From: CAVQYV01 sp963718295 [NCBI: uncultured Methylomirabilota bacterium]
Lineage (GTDB): Bacteria > Methylomirabilota > Methylomirabilia > CAVQYV01
Direction of reading: 5' to 3'
Assembly: GCA_963718295.1 (NCBI GenBank)
Contig: CAVQYV010000011.1
Location: 1-64,000, forward strand
Length of the DNA stretch: 64,000 nt
A program made the position numbers and the translations under genes. The notes below the pieces were generated by a model, which had not been told where the DNA came from, searched no databases, and saw only the letters and a program-made list of their open reading frames with translations. This document shows, piece after piece, positions 39,424 through 49,879 of this stretch. Every line of letters begins with the position of its first letter. The first letter of the stretch is position 1.

Positions 39424-40266
39424 ATGAAGGAGGGATCCAGGAGGGAAGTGACGGTCGAAGGCATCGTCATCGGCCCCAATCATCCGTTGGTCCTCATAGC
39501 GGGTCCCTGTGTAATCGAAGAGGAAGCGAGTACCCTCAGGATGGCAGAGAGACTCAAGGAGGTGGCGGATTCCATTCCCATGCCCCTGATTTTCAAATCC
39601 TCCTATGACAAGGCGAATCGGAGCAGTCTGGGCTCCTTTCGGGGGCCGGGGATAGAGAAAGGGTTAAAGATCCTGGAGAAGATCAAGGGGGAATTGAAGG
39701 TTCCGGTCCTCTCCGACGTCCACTCCGTGGAAGAGGCCAAGGAAGCCTCTTGTGTCCTGGATATTCTTCAGATTCCAGCCTTTCTCTGCCGACAGACCGA
39801 CTTGTTGGTGGCAGCTGCCAGGACGGGCAAGCCCATGAATATCAAGAAGGGACAATTCCTGGCTCCCTGGGAGATGAGGAATGTGGTGGAGAAGGTAGAA
39901 TCCGCCGGGAATACGGCCATCCTGCTTACCGAGAGGGGTACCTCTTTCGGCTACAATAACCTGGTGGTGGATTTCCGATCGTTGCCCATCCTCGCAAGCC
40001 TTGGCTATCCGGTGATCTTCGATGCCACACACAGTGTGCAGCTGCCGGGTGGCTTAGGATCTTCTTCCGGAGGGCAAAGGCAATTCGTAGCTGCCCTTGC
40101 CCGGGCAGCGGCTGCAGTCGGGTGTGACGGGCTCTTTGTCGAGGTCCATGAGGATCCGGATCTGGCCCCCTGCGATGGCCCCAATATGGTGAGGATTCAG
40201 GATCTGGCCTCGATCCTGAGACCGGTCATGGCGATCCGCCAGGTGTCCAGAGAGGCAGGGACATAG
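39424..40266 (+). CDS. kdsA: KDO-8-phosphate synthase
   Basis: Condenses arabinose 5-phosphate with phosphoenolpyruvate. 280 residues: IAGPCVIEEEASTLRMAERL, FKSSYDKANRSS, FRGPGIEKGL, DVHSVEEAKEA, IPAFLCRQTDLLVAAARTGK, GQFLAPWEMRNVVEK, ERGTSFGYNNLVVDFR and FDATHSVQLPGG. The N-rich FGYNNLVVD type is the KDO8PS pattern rather than DAHP synthase. Start ATG 39424 is 15 bases after pyrG. Confidence 0.95.
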   Translation: MKEGSRREVTVEGIVIGPNHPLVLIAGPCVIEEEASTLRMAERLKEVADSIPMPLIFKSSYDKANRSSLGSFRGPGIEKGLKILEKIKGELKVPVLSDVHSVEEAKEASCVLDILQIPAFLCRQTDLLVAAARTGKPMNIKKGQFLAPWEMRNVVEKVESAGNTAILLTERGTSFGYNNLVVDFRSLPILASLGYPVIFDATHSVQLPGGLGSSSGGQRQFVAALARAAAAVGCDGLFVEVHEDPDLAPCDGPNMVRIQDLASILRPVMAIRQVSREAGT

Positions 40267-41232
40267 ATGGGAAAGGAGATCGAGCAGGCAAGGAGAGTGC
40301 TGAAGATCGAAGGAGAGGCGGTGCTCAACCTCATCCCTCGATTGGACGAGAGATTTGCCCAGGCGGTACAGCTTCTTCTCGCCTGCCAGGGGAGGGTCAT
40401 CCTGACCGGAATGGGCAAGTCGGGCTTTATTGCCAACAAGATCGGGGCGACCCTGGCCAGCACCGGGACCCCCGCCTTTTTCATGCACCCGGCAGAGGGG
40501 ATACATGGCGACTTGGGGATGGTGGTCAGGGGAGACGTGGTTATCGCCATCTCCAATAGCGGCGAGACGGAAGAGATCGTGAACCTGCTTCCCTCCGTCA
40601 AGCGTCGGGGGGTGAAGCTCATCTCCCTAGTGGGAAAGCTCGACTCCACCTTGGCGAGGATGAGCGATGTGGCCCTGGATGTCAGCGTTATCGAGGAGGC
40701 CTGTCCCCTCGGATTGGCCCCCACGGCCAGCACCACGGCCGCCCTGGCAATGGGGGACGCCTTGAGTGTGGTTCTATTGGAGGCAAGGGGCTTCCGGAAG
40801 GAGGACTTCGCCCTCATTCATCCAGGTGGATCTTTAGGTCGAAGGCTCCTCATCAAGGTGAGGGATCTCATGCATACGGGTCGGGAGATTCCCAAGGTCC
40901 ACCAGGACGCCCTGATGAAGGATGCCATCCTGGAGATCACCGGCAAGAAGCTGGGGGCAACCTCGGTGATCAGCTGCGGGGAAGAGTTGGTGGGCATCCT
41001 GACTGACGGGGACCTCCGGCGAGCCATGGAAAGAGGAGGGGATGTTCTTCTCCACAGGGTCGTGGACTATATGACCCCGGAGCCCAAGGTCATCGACGAG
41101 GAGGAATTGGCGGCCAAGGCCCTTCAGGTCATGGAGAGCTACTCGATCACCTCCCTTCTGATCGTCGATGGGGGGCGGCACGTGAGGGGGATCATTCACC
41201 TGCATGACATCTTGAGGTCGGGGGTGGCGTGA
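40267..41232 (+). CDS. kdsD: arabinose-5-phosphate isomerase
   Basis: Converts ribulose 5-phosphate to arabinose 5-phosphate for KDO. 321 residues: an SIS domain (ILTGMGKSGFIANKIGATLA, HPAEGIHGDLGMV, AISNSGETEEI, LGLAPTASTTAALAMGDA, HPGGSLGRRL) followed by two CBS domains (VRDLMHTGREIPKVH; VVDYMTPEPKVIDEEE). Full-length KdsD/KpsF. It starts immediately after the kdsA stop. Confidence 0.95.
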   Translation: MGKEIEQARRVLKIEGEAVLNLIPRLDERFAQAVQLLLACQGRVILTGMGKSGFIANKIGATLASTGTPAFFMHPAEGIHGDLGMVVRGDVVIAISNSGETEEIVNLLPSVKRRGVKLISLVGKLDSTLARMSDVALDVSVIEEACPLGLAPTASTTAALAMGDALSVVLLEARGFRKEDFALIHPGGSLGRRLLIKVRDLMHTGREIPKVHQDALMKDAILEITGKKLGATSVISCGEELVGILTDGDLRRAMERGGDVLLHRVVDYMTPEPKVIDEEELAAKALQVMESYSITSLLIVDGGRHVRGIIHLHDILRSGVA

Positions 41233-41302
41233 CCTGTCGGGGGGAGACGGACTGAAGATCGGTCCTTTACCGCGTTGCTTTGCACCCGGGGGAATCACGG
41301 AA

Positions 41303-41830
41303 ATGAGGCCGGAAATCATCGAAAAGGCAAAGAAGATCAGGATGCTGCTTTTGGACGTTGATGGGGTGCTGACAGACGGCTCCATCCTCTACGGGAGCGG
41401 CAGGCAGGAGATGAAGGCCTTCTTCGTCCAGGATGGATTGGGGATTCGAATGGCTGGGCGGGCTGGGATCCTGGTCGCCTTTGTCTCTGCCAGAGAGTCC
41501 GAGATGGTCGCCCGCAGGGCATCAGAGCTTCAGGTTTCAGAGGTCCATCAGAGGGCGGAGGATAAGATCTCCTTGTGGGAAAGGCTGCTGGAGAAATATC
41601 AGCTATCGCCGGAAAATGTGGCGGTCATGGGGGATGATCTGACCGATCTCCCCCTTCTTGGCAGGGCCGGGCTCTCCATCGCTGTGGCCAATGCAGTGAA
41701 AGAAGTGAAAGGCCGGGTGGATCTGGTCACGGCGCATGAAGGGGGAAGGGGGGCCGTGCGCGAGGTGACCGATCTGCTCCTCCAGGCTCAAGGTCAATAT
41801 GGGGAGGAACTCGGTCGGTATTTGGCGTAA
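41303..41830 (+). CDS. kdsC: KDO-8-phosphate phosphatase
   Basis: HAD-type phosphatase that removes phosphate from KDO-8-phosphate. 175 residues; the nucleophile motif is LLLDVDGVLTDGSIL, then FVQDGLGIRMAGRAGI, FVSARESEM, and the metal-binding VAVMGDDLTDLPLLGRAG. A C0-type, cap-less member by length. Completes the KDO series; the usual next genes (lptC, lptA, lptB) do not follow here. Confidence 0.93.
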   Translation: MRPEIIEKAKKIRMLLLDVDGVLTDGSILYGSGRQEMKAFFVQDGLGIRMAGRAGILVAFVSARESEMVARRASELQVSEVHQRAEDKISLWERLLEKYQLSPENVAVMGDDLTDLPLLGRAGLSIAVANAVKEVKGRVDLVTAHEGGRGAVREVTDLLLQAQGQYGEELGRYLA

Positions 41831-41923
41831 GATTCGGACTCCTGGGTCCGCAGAGATCCGAGACGAAATCAGGGCCGTTAGGGGAGGTACTTTTGTTGTT
41901 GAACCCTTTTGTGGGAGGTGCAG

Positions 41924-43078
41924 ATGGCTAAAGAACACTTTTTTCTAACCTCAGAGTCGGTCACCGAAGGACATCCGGATAAGGTTGCAGATCAGATCTC
42001 CGATGCGGTCTTGGATGCCATCCTGGCTCAAGATCCGAATGGACGCGTTGCCTGCGAAACCTTAGTCACCACGGGCCTGGCATTTGTCGCCGGGGAGATT
42101 ACCACCACCTGTTACGTGGATATCCCGAAGATCGTCCGGGAAACGATCCGCGATATCGGATATACCCGGGCCAAATATGGCTTCGACCATGAGACCTGTG
42201 CAGTGGTCACCGCGATTCAGGAACAATCCCCCGATATCGCCTTGGGGGTGGATATCCAGGGCGCGGGAGATCAGGGCCTCATGTACGGCTATGCCAACAA
42301 AGAGACGCCGGAGCTGATGCCTGTGCCCATTATGTTAGCCCATGCATTGGTTCGCCAGCTGGCGGAAGCCCGCAAGAAGGGGATCCTGGATTACCTTCGT
42401 CCCGATGGGAAATCGCAGGTCACCGTCGAATATCAGAATGGAAAACCGGTTCGGGTGGATACCGTGGTCATTTCCACTCAGCACAGCCCCGATGTGACCT
42501 TGAGGCAGATCCGGGAGGACGTCATCGAGAAGATCATCCTGCCCATTCTTCCCAAGGACCTGTACGATCCGGAGCGGATTACCTATCATATCAACCCCAC
42601 CGGCAGATTCGTGGTGGGGGGTCCCAAGGGCGATACGGGCCTCACAGGGAGGAAGATCATCGCCGATACCTATGGAGGGGTGGGAAGCCATGGAGGCGGC
42701 TGTTTTTCAGGCAAGGACCCGACCAAGGTGGATCGTTCCGCCTCCTATGCGGCGCGGTACGTAGCGAAAAATGTCGTGGCCGCTAACCTGGCGGAGAAAT
42801 GCGAGGTCCAGCTCGCCTATGCCATTGGGGTGGCACAGCCTATCTCGGTGGTCATCGATACCATGGGAACCGGGATCTTGCCAGATGATGAGGTCCAGAA
42901 GGCGGTGCGGAAGCTGGTCGATTTGAGCCCGGCGGGAATCATGAAGGCCTTGGATCTTCGGCGGCCGATTTTCAAGAGGACCGCCGTCTACGGTCATTTC
43001 GGTCGTAATGAGGAAGGATTCACCTGGGAGAAAACCGATATGGCCGATGCCTTGAAAAAAGAACTGAAGATGAAATGA
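41924..43078 (+). CDS. metK: S-adenosylmethionine synthetase
   Basis: Forms SAM from methionine and ATP. From ATG 41924, preceded by GGGAGG, 384 residues: [66 protein letters not shown] and the loop [20 protein letters not shown] (Cys where many members have Ala). The 94-base gap after kdsC shows no SAM riboswitch pattern. The stop overlaps the ahcY start (ATGA), pairing SAM synthesis with SAH recycling. Confidence 0.96.
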   Translation: MAKEHFFLTSESVTEGHPDKVADQISDAVLDAILAQDPNGRVACETLVTTGLAFVAGEITTTCYVDIPKIVRETIRDIGYTRAKYGFDHETCAVVTAIQEQSPDIALGVDIQGAGDQGLMYGYANKETPELMPVPIMLAHALVRQLAEARKKGILDYLRPDGKSQVTVEYQNGKPVRVDTVVISTQHSPDVTLRQIREDVIEKIILPILPKDLYDPERITYHINPTGRFVVGGPKGDTGLTGRKIIADTYGGVGSHGGGCFSGKDPTKVDRSASYAARYVAKNVVAANLAEKCEVQLAYAIGVAQPISVVIDTMGTGILPDDEVQKAVRKLVDLSPAGIMKALDLRRPIFKRTAVYGHFGRNEEGFTWEKTDMADALKKELKMK

Positions 43079-44346
43079 CAGGGGGAGCCGTGAAGTTCGA
43101 CATTCGGGATATGAATCTGGCAGATAAGGGAAGGGCCCGCATCGCGTGGGCCAAACAAAATATGCCCGTGCTCTCCTTAGTGAGGGAGCGGTTTGTGAAG
43201 TCCCGGCCCCTTGAGGGCATCAGGGTTTCCGCCTGCCTCCATGTGACGACAGAGACTGCCAACCTCATGGAAACGCTGAAGGCAGGAGGTGCTGAGGTGG
43301 CTCTGTGCGCCTCAAACCCGCTCAGCACCCAGGATGACGCAGCGGCCTCTTTGGTGAGGGACCTTGAGGTCCCGGTCTTCGCGATCAAAGGGGAGGATAA
43401 GGAGACCTACTACAGGCATCTGGAGTCCGCCATCCAGATGGGTCCCCATATCACCATGGATGATGGGGCGGATACGATTTCGGTGATCCATTCCCAGCGA
43501 AAGGATCTGATTCCGGGAGTCATCGCGGGGACCGAGGAGACCACCACGGGGGTGATCCGCCTGAAGAGCATGGAGAAAAAGGGCGTTTTGGCCTATCCCA
43601 TCATTGCGGTCAACGACGCCCAGACCAAGCACTTCTTCGACAATCGCTATGGAACCGGCCAGAGCACCATCGATGGAATCCTGAGAGCCACCAATTTGCT
43701 CCTGGCCGGAAAGCCTTTCGTCGTCTGCGGGTATGGCTGGTGTGGCCGGGGGGTCGCCATGCGCGCCCGTGGGATGGGATCCCAGGTGATCGTGGTGGAG
43801 ACGGACGCACTCCGTGCCCTGGAGGCGATCATGGATGGATATGCGGTCATGCCCCTCTTGGAAGCAGCCCGGGTGGGGGAGGTTTTTGTCACTGTGACCG
43901 GCGATATCCATGTGCTGAGGAAAGAGCACTTCCTGGCGATGAAGGATGGGGCGGTGGTCTGCAACTCCGGACACTTCAACGTGGAGATCGATATCGACTC
44001 CCTGGAGGCATTGTCCGTCTCCCGGCAACCGGCTCGGGAAATGGTGGAGGAATTCAAGTTACCGGATGGACGCCGAATCTATTTATTGGGGGAGGGGAGA
44101 CTCATCAATCTCGCCGCGGCGGAGGGCCATCCTGCAAGTGTGATGGACATGAGCTTTGCCAATCAGGCGCTTTCCGTTGCCTTTGCAGTGAAAAACCGAG
44201 GTTCGCTGGAGAAGAAGGTTTACCCGGTCCCGCAGGAGATCGATTCCGAGATCGCCCGCCTCAAGCTGCAGGCGATGGGCATCCACATCGACGAGCTGAC
44301 CGAAGAGCAAAGGGAGTACCTGTCCTCCTGGGAGATGGGGACCTAA
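43075..44346 (+). CDS. ahcY: S-adenosylhomocysteinase
   Basis: Splits SAH to adenosine and homocysteine with bound NAD. 423 residues: [70 protein letters not shown], the NAD fold [19 protein letters not shown], and [12 protein letters not shown]. The C-terminus ends [17 protein letters not shown], without the K..HYRY tail of the longer bacterial/eukaryotic form, resembling the shorter archaeal/thermophile type. Coupled to metK. Confidence 0.95.
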   Translation: MTGGAVKFDIRDMNLADKGRARIAWAKQNMPVLSLVRERFVKSRPLEGIRVSACLHVTTETANLMETLKAGGAEVALCASNPLSTQDDAAASLVRDLEVPVFAIKGEDKETYYRHLESAIQMGPHITMDDGADTISVIHSQRKDLIPGVIAGTEETTTGVIRLKSMEKKGVLAYPIIAVNDAQTKHFFDNRYGTGQSTIDGILRATNLLLAGKPFVVCGYGWCGRGVAMRARGMGSQVIVVETDALRALEAIMDGYAVMPLLEAARVGEVFVTVTGDIHVLRKEHFLAMKDGAVVCNSGHFNVEIDIDSLEALSVSRQPAREMVEEFKLPDGRRIYLLGEGRLINLAAAEGHPASVMDMSFANQALSVAFAVKNRGSLEKKVYPVPQEIDSEIARLKLQAMGIHIDELTEEQREYLSSWEMGT

Positions 44347-44416
44347 AGGGGAGAGGGTTCCAGGTGTTCTGCAGCGGGTCAGGGAAAGCAACGGAGGCGA
44401 TCCGAAAAGGGGGTCT

Positions 44417-44860
44417 ATGATGAAGAAGCTGATGGGTTATCTCTTGTTGTCCCTGGTGGGGGCATGGGCTTTGGTTCCCGCCCCGGTCAGTGCCGCGGAG
44501 GAAGAGGGTGGGATCGTAAATATCTTTGAGGTCCTGCAAAAGGAGAAGGTCGAGCCGGGGCAGGCTTTCAAATCAACCCCCCTGCTGCGAGGCCCCAATT
44601 GCAGCTTCAATTTGGCTCAGCTGAGCACGGTGGTGAAAAGCCATTACCATAAGGACCGCGATGAGGTGGTGTATCTGGTGCGGGGCAACGGCTTGGTGAC
44701 CATTGCGGGGAAGGAATATAAGATCTGGCCTGGCTATGCCTACCTCGTGCCCAAGGGGACCATCCATCGCTTCATCAACCTGGGTCCCGATGCGGCTGTG
44801 GTCCTTTCCATCTTTTCCCCTGCCTTCGACGGCAAGGATCGGATTTTTGTCGAGGACTAA
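44417..44860 (+). CDS. exported cupin-domain protein
   Basis: 147 residues. MMKKLMGYLLLSLVGAWALV with PAPVSAAEE is a signal peptide, so the protein is periplasmic. The mature part is one cupin barrel: HYHKDRDEVVYLVRGNGLVT is motif 1 (two His and a Glu as metal ligands) and PKGTIHRFINLG motif 2 (His). Metal-binding is likely; the substrate is unknown. It follows ahcY by 70 bases and is convergent with ftsY. Confidence 0.8.
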   Translation: MMKKLMGYLLLSLVGAWALVPAPVSAAEEEGGIVNIFEVLQKEKVEPGQAFKSTPLLRGPNCSFNLAQLSTVVKSHYHKDRDEVVYLVRGNGLVTIAGKEYKIWPGYAYLVPKGTIHRFINLGPDAAVVLSIFSPAFDGKDRIFVED

Positions 44861-44902
44861 TGGGCGGAATGCATCCTCAGAGGTAGGTGGCCAGAAGGGC
44901 TT

Positions 44903-45817
44903 TCAATTCTCAAACAAGGCATCGACAAAGGCTTGGGGGTCGAAATCCTGGAGATCCTCCAGATCCTCTCCCAAGCCTATGTATTTTACCGGTATCCCCA
45001 GTCGGTCCGCTATAGCGAAGACGATGCCCCCTTTTGCCGTTCCATCCAGCTTCGCGATCACGAGCCCGGTGATCCCTACTGCTTGCTGAAAATCCTTGGC
45101 TTGCTGGAGGCCGTTGCTCCCCGTGGTGGCATCCAAAACCAAGAGCATCTCGTGGGGGGCCCCCTGCGCCAGCCGCTGAACGGTTCGCTTCATCTTTGCC
45201 AGCTCGTCCATCAATCCCCGGTTGGTGTGCAGCCGCCCAGCGGTATCGATGATCAGAATGTCTTTCCTGCGGGCTACTGCGGCATTCACCGCATCGAAGG
45301 CCACCGCTGAGGGATCCCCTCCCGGCTGGTGCTGGATGATATCGGCACCGATCCGATCCGCCCATATCTGGAGCTGGTCAATCGCAGCAGCCCGATACGT
45401 ATCCCCGGCCGCCAAAAGGACACTCTTGCCTCGCTCCTGATACCGATGGGCCAGCTTGGCGATGGTCGTCGTCTTTCCCGTTCCATTCACCCCCAGGACC
45501 AGGATCACACGGGGCCCCGCATGTTCAGGAATCCCGCCTTCGTTTTTTGCTTTATCCAAGAGAGATAGCAATTCATCTTTGATAACTTTCTTTAACTGCC
45601 AAGGATCCTTGACGGCCCCTCTCTTTACGTTCTCGCGAAGAGAGGCGAGGATCTTCTCGGTGGTGGCGACCCCGACGTCCGCAGAGAGAAGGATCTCCTC
45701 CAGTTCCCCAAGAGAGCCCTCGTCGAGGATCTTTCCCGAGAAAACCGCCTCCATCCTTCCCACCAGAGCCTCTTGGGTCCTCTTCAGGCCAGATCTGAGG
45801 TGTTGGAGAAGGTTCAT
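44903..45817 (-). CDS. ftsY: signal recognition particle receptor FtsY
   Basis: Membrane-docking GTPase for SRP. 304 residues: N-domain 1-95 ([20 protein letters not shown]), then the G-domain with G1 [18 protein letters not shown] (about 109-126), [20 protein letters not shown], the G3 region [13 protein letters not shown], and [20 protein letters not shown]. The acidic A-domain is nearly absent, common outside enterobacteria. Last gene of the rnc-smc-roadblock-ftsY run. Confidence 0.95.
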   Translation of the reverse strand: MNLLQHLRSGLKRTQEALVGRMEAVFSGKILDEGSLGELEEILLSADVGVATTEKILASLRENVKRGAVKDPWQLKKVIKDELLSLLDKAKNEGGIPEHAGPRVILVLGVNGTGKTTTIAKLAHRYQERGKSVLLAAGDTYRAAAIDQLQIWADRIGADIIQHQPGGDPSAVAFDAVNAAVARRKDILIIDTAGRLHTNRGLMDELAKMKRTVQRLAQGAPHEMLLVLDATTGSNGLQQAKDFQQAVGITGLVIAKLDGTAKGGIVFAIADRLGIPVKYIGLGEDLEDLQDFDPQAFVDALFEN

Positions 45818-45823
45818 CCTCCC

Positions 45824-46186
45824 TCAGCTGACCAATTCCTTCTCCAAAGCCGAGGCGACGACTCGGCCATGGAAAAGGGCCTGGCCCAAGTTCCCTTGAG
45901 GCTGAAGGAAAAGCATGAGAGAGAACAACCCTCGGAGGGGGAGGATGACCAAAGTGCCTTTCTCCAATTCCATGACAATGGTCCTTAGCTCGCCTTGGTT
46001 GAGGCGCTTGAGGGTGCCGAGGACGTCCCGTATTACGATTCCATAGCGAGCCCCGATCCATTCGGCGTCCAGGGTGGTATCTTCGGAATAGAGATCGATC
46101 GTCTCCCCGTCGGAGCCGACCAATACCGACGCAACAGCCCCCTCCACCTTCTGGTGAAGGGAAGCCAGGACTTCCCTAATGTCCAT
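45824..46186 (-). CDS. roadblock/LC7-like domain protein
   Basis: 120 residues: MDIREVLASLHQKVEGAVAS, VLVGSDGETIDLYSEDTTLD, and GELRTIVMELEKGTLVILPL, the alternating pattern of roadblock/LC7 proteins (a longin-like fold used as regulators of small GTPases). Its start overlaps the end of smc by 11 bases and its stop is six bases before ftsY, so it is translated with them. Sandwiching between smc and the GTPase FtsY is suggestive, but a functional link is not shown. Confidence 0.7.
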   Translation of the reverse strand: MDIREVLASLHQKVEGAVASVLVGSDGETIDLYSEDTTLDAEWIGARYGIVIRDVLGTLKRLNQGELRTIVMELEKGTLVILPLRGLFSLMLFLQPQGNLGQALFHGRVVASALEKELVS

Positions 46187-49100
46187 TCCCCTCTCCTAAT
46201 CCGGTTGAAGATGCACTGCCATTGAACCTCACCGACACCAGCTTCGAAATGCCTGGCTCTTCCATGGTGACTCCATAGAGGGAATTTGCCGCCTCCATCG
46301 ACTTTTTGTTGTGGGTGACGAGGATAAACTGATGTCTCTGAGAGAATCCCTTCAAGAGGGAGAGAAATCGACCGAGGTTGGCGTCATCCAAAGGGGCATC
46401 CACCTCGTCGAGGAAGCAGAAGGGCGCTGGCCGATATTGAAAAAGGGCCATCAGGAAGGAGAGCCCAGCCATGGCCTTTTCGCCACCGGAGAAGAGGTCG
46501 AGATGGGCCAAATGCTTGCCGGGGGGAGAAACCATGATGTCCACTCCCAACTCTTCCTCTCCTTCATCCTCGCTGCCTCGCAGGCGGATCTCGGCGGTTC
46601 CTCCCCCGAAGAGTTTGGTGCAGTGTTCCTGGAAATTTCGGTTGATGGATTGAAAGGCCTCTTTAAAAAGCCTCTGAGTGGTCTTGTTGATCTCGGCAAT
46701 GGTCTGGCGTAAGGATGCCACGGATCGGCAAAGATCCTCCGATTGAGAGCCGAGGAAGGCGTATCTCTTGGATAGGTCCTCATAATCCCGGAGGGCCGCC
46801 ATATTCACCGGCTCAAGCCTTCGACACTTCTCTTTGTCCTTCAGCAGTTCCTCCTGGGCAACCGAGGTCTCCATAGATTCCTCGAGGTATCGGTCCTCCA
46901 TCGAAAGGGAGTCGGCAGAGGTCTCGGAGGAGAGGGCCTGCAGAAGATGGTGGAGGCTTTGATCGATCTGGGCCTTCTGGATTTTCAGATCATGGATGGT
47001 CTCATCCATCTCGGAAACCTGTCGTTTCAGCTGACGCAGGTCCTCCTCAGCCTTTCCCACCCTCGCAAGCTGTTCCTCTCTTCGATTGGCAGTCTCTTTC
47101 AGCAAAGCCTCGACCCCCGCTTCCTGACGCCTGAGATCGGAGAGGGGGCTCTCCTTTTCCTGCAGCATCTCTTGGGTCCTGAGTCGTCTTTGCTGGATCT
47201 GGAGGCATTCCCTTTCCATTTCGGTGATCCTTCGGGTTTGGGCCCTGATCTGCTCCTCCAATCGGGCGATCTGCATCTGGCTTTGCCCTCTTTTTTGCTC
47301 CTCCGAATCCAGTTCCCTCTGGTTGGCAACCCTCTCCGCGACGATCTCTTGATGTTCGGTCCTCAAGGTCTCCAGGGCAGCCTGGAATTCTCTGATTTCC
47401 CCCTCCGCAGCCTGCCGCAGTCCGTCACAGGTCCTTTCCTCTTCGGTATTGGCCAGGGACTCCGCCTCCAATTGCGCGATCTCCTCCTCGGCAGTACGGA
47501 TCTCTATTCGAAGGTACTCTTCCCTTCGCCCGAGTTTGTCCAGATCGATCCTCAGCTGGTCCCGGTCTTTCTCTGAGGCCACCTGCTCGATCTGCAGCGA
47601 ATGTCCCTCCTTTTCCAGGGCCGAAGATTCGTCCTGTAGGCCCCGAAGTTCTTTCCCCAAGGCTTCCTTTCGGCACTGGGCCCGTTGAAGCTCTTCCTTT
47701 GCCCCTCTGAGTCTCTGGGTGAGATCCTCGATTTCCTTCCTGCGGACCAGCAGCCCGGAGGAGGTGGCGGGCAGCCGAACCGTTCCTCGCGACGTCACCA
47801 CCTCCCCCATGAGGGTGGCAGTCGCTGAAGGCCTCTGATGCTCTTGGAAGTTCCGCAGAGCCGTCTCCAGGTCCTCCGCCACCCAGCTGTCCCAGAAGAG
47901 GCGCTTCATCAGGCCCTCATATCGGGGTTCGCATCGGATCAGGTCGATGGCACGGCGCAGAATTCCGGGAAGAGACGAAACGGTCCGGGAGATCTCTTCT
48001 TCCATCTCGGAGCTGGCCGAATGGCAAGACAGCGACAGCGGGAGAAAGGTGGCACCCCCCTTTCCTGCGGCTTTTAACCTTCGAAGGTGGGATCGAATCT
48101 CCTCCAGATCTTCCACCACCAGCCCCTGCAGCTCCGAATCCAGGAGGCTCTCGATCGCCTTTTCGAAGCCGGAGGTAACCTGGAGAAGGTCGATGAGGGG
48201 CAGGGGAAGTCCGTGGCATTCGGGGTCTTGGGGATCTTGGGCCTCCAACAGGAATCGTGCCCCCTCCCCGTACCCCTCATGGGAGCGCTGAAGATCCTCC
48301 AAGGAAACCAGCCGGCTGGAAAGCTCGCCTACCTGTCGTTGGAGCCTGGAGAGATCGAGGTCGGTCTCGCCTTCTTTCTCCTTCGCGGAGGCCATAGCGG
48401 ATGCCACGCCCGCTCTCTTGGACTCCCACTCCCCATATCTGAAAACCAGATCCCTCAGGCGTGCCTGCAGCCTCTCCTCCTGGTCATGAATGTCAGCCTT
48501 CTCCGATGAAGTTGCCTCCAGCTGGGCTAACAATCTATCCTTCTGCTGGGAGAGCCTTTGCTTCTGATTCTCCAGGGACACCCTTTGATTGCGAAGGTTG
48601 CTGCACGCCGCTGCGGCCTGGATCGCATCCCTTCTCTCTCCCTCCAGGGCCTCAGTGAGCTGGGCCAATTGCTGGGAGATGGTCCTCTCCTTTTCCTGGA
48701 TCTCCTTCCTTCGCTGGAGGATGGACTCCAAAGTCCTTTCTATCGTTTCTTCTTGCATCTTCTCCCGGGCATATCCGGATTGGAGTTGGTCGATTTCTGA
48801 TCGGCCGGTCTCGATTTCCGCCTGGAGCTTCTCGCCTGCGGCAGTTGCATCGCGGCTCTCCTGCCTCATCATCTCCAATTGGACCGAGGTCTTTTCCACC
48901 TCTGCTTGAAGGCGATATTGGGATGCCCGCGTCTCCTCCAGGGAGCTGTCCAGTTTCAGGAGGTGAAGGCGTTCCTTTTCCAGTTGGCTATTCCCCTGGT
49001 CAATTTGAATCGTCAAAGAAAGCCTTTCCTCTTGTCTTTCCTCCAAGCGATGGGCGAGCCGCCTGGTCTCCGCTTGCGCCTCTCGATACTGGATCCACTT

Positions 49101-49787
49101 TAGATATCCCTCGAGGTATTCGATCTTCTGGCGCACCTCTTCGTATTCTTTGGCCTTCTTCGCTTGTCGGTGAAGGGAGTCTCGCTGCTGCCGCACCTCC
49201 CGGATGATGTCCTCCAGCCGGAGCAGGTTCTGCTCCGCTGCCTCCAACTTGGCATTGGCGGCTTTCCTTCGCACCCGATATTTCATGATCCCCGCAGCTT
49301 CATCGATCATGGCCCTTCTTTCCCCGGGCTTGCAATCGATGATGGAGGATAAAGATCCCTGTTCGATCAGGGCGTAGGGTATGTTTCCCAGTCCGGAATC
49401 GAGAAATAGGTTTAGGATGTCCCGCAGGAGACAGGGTGAGCCGTTGAGGAGGTATTCGCTTTCCCCGGAGCGGAAGAGGCGTCGGGTGACGGCAATTTCG
49501 CCGAATAGGGTGGGAAGCTCATTTTGGTGGGCAGAGATGGTGAGGGATACCTCGGCCATGCCCAAAGGAAGATGGGACCCATTTCCGTTGAAGATGATGT
49601 CCTCCATCCTCTCGGCGCGGAGCGATCGGTACCCCTGCTCTCCCAGAACCCAGCGGATGGCATCGCATAGGTTGCTCTTTCCGCATCCGTTGGGGCCTAC
49701 AACAGCGGTGATGCCCGGCTCGAAGGAGATCTGGGTCTTCTGAGGGAATGATTTAAAGCCAACCAGGGTCAGGCTTGACAGGTGCAT
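46176..49787 (-). CDS. smc: chromosome segregation protein SMC
   Basis: 1203 residues, full length. Walker A VVGPNGCGKSNLCDAIRWVL (residues 29-48), then a long coiled coil, hinge domain about 515-660 (LPLIDLLQVTSGFEKAIESL), second coiled coil, and the C-terminal signature LDLFSGGEKAMAGLSFLMAL with Walker B PFCFLDEVDAPLDDANLGRF. It condenses and segregates chromosomes with ScpA/ScpB. The signature GEKAMAGL replaces the commoner GEKALTAL. It follows rnc. Confidence 0.97.
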   Translation of the reverse strand: MHLSSLTLVGFKSFPQKTQISFEPGITAVVGPNGCGKSNLCDAIRWVLGEQGYRSLRAERMEDIIFNGNGSHLPLGMAEVSLTISAHQNELPTLFGEIAVTRRLFRSGESEYLLNGSPCLLRDILNLFLDSGLGNIPYALIEQGSLSSIIDCKPGERRAMIDEAAGIMKYRVRRKAANAKLEAAEQNLLRLEDIIREVRQQRDSLHRQAKKAKEYEEVRQKIEYLEGYLKWIQYREAQAETRRLAHRLEERQEERLSLTIQIDQGNSQLEKERLHLLKLDSSLEETRASQYRLQAEVEKTSVQLEMMRQESRDATAAGEKLQAEIETGRSEIDQLQSGYAREKMQEETIERTLESILQRRKEIQEKERTISQQLAQLTEALEGERRDAIQAAAACSNLRNQRVSLENQKQRLSQQKDRLLAQLEATSSEKADIHDQEERLQARLRDLVFRYGEWESKRAGVASAMASAKEKEGETDLDLSRLQRQVGELSSRLVSLEDLQRSHEGYGEGARFLLEAQDPQDPECHGLPLPLIDLLQVTSGFEKAIESLLDSELQGLVVEDLEEIRSHLRRLKAAGKGGATFLPLSLSCHSASSEMEEEISRTVSSLPGILRRAIDLIRCEPRYEGLMKRLFWDSWVAEDLETALRNFQEHQRPSATATLMGEVVTSRGTVRLPATSSGLLVRRKEIEDLTQRLRGAKEELQRAQCRKEALGKELRGLQDESSALEKEGHSLQIEQVASEKDRDQLRIDLDKLGRREEYLRIEIRTAEEEIAQLEAESLANTEEERTCDGLRQAAEGEIREFQAALETLRTEHQEIVAERVANQRELDSEEQKRGQSQMQIARLEEQIRAQTRRITEMERECLQIQQRRLRTQEMLQEKESPLSDLRRQEAGVEALLKETANRREEQLARVGKAEEDLRQLKRQVSEMDETIHDLKIQKAQIDQSLHHLLQALSSETSADSLSMEDRYLEESMETSVAQEELLKDKEKCRRLEPVNMAALRDYEDLSKRYAFLGSQSEDLCRSVASLRQTIAEINKTTQRLFKEAFQSINRNFQEHCTKLFGGGTAEIRLRGSEDEGEEELGVDIMVSPPGKHLAHLDLFSGGEKAMAGLSFLMALFQYRPAPFCFLDEVDAPLDDANLGRFLSLLKGFSQRHQFILVTHNKKSMEAANSLYGVTMEEPGISKLVSVRFNGSASSTGLGEGNGH

Positions 49788-49879
49788 GGGCTATTTCTAT
49801 CACGGATCGTTGTATATTGTAAAGGGAAAAACCCCATTTCATGTATATCAACCAACCAGATACCACAATATATTGTAGT
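49788..49879 (-). promoter_or_regulatory. AT-rich gap before smc with palindrome
   Basis: The gap between rnc and smc carries a 12-base palindrome ACAATATATTGT (49865-49876), and TATATTGTA occurs again at 49813-49821. The base composition is strongly AT-rich compared with flanking genes. It may hold the smc promoter (minus strand) and an operator, but no clean -35/-10 pair with standard spacing was found. Confidence 0.35.

Noticed and set aside
41831-41923. SAM or SAH riboswitch before metK-ahcY
   Set aside because: The 93-base gap lacks the conserved SAM-I, SAM-II or SAH core patterns; metK and ahcY overlap, leaving no room between them.
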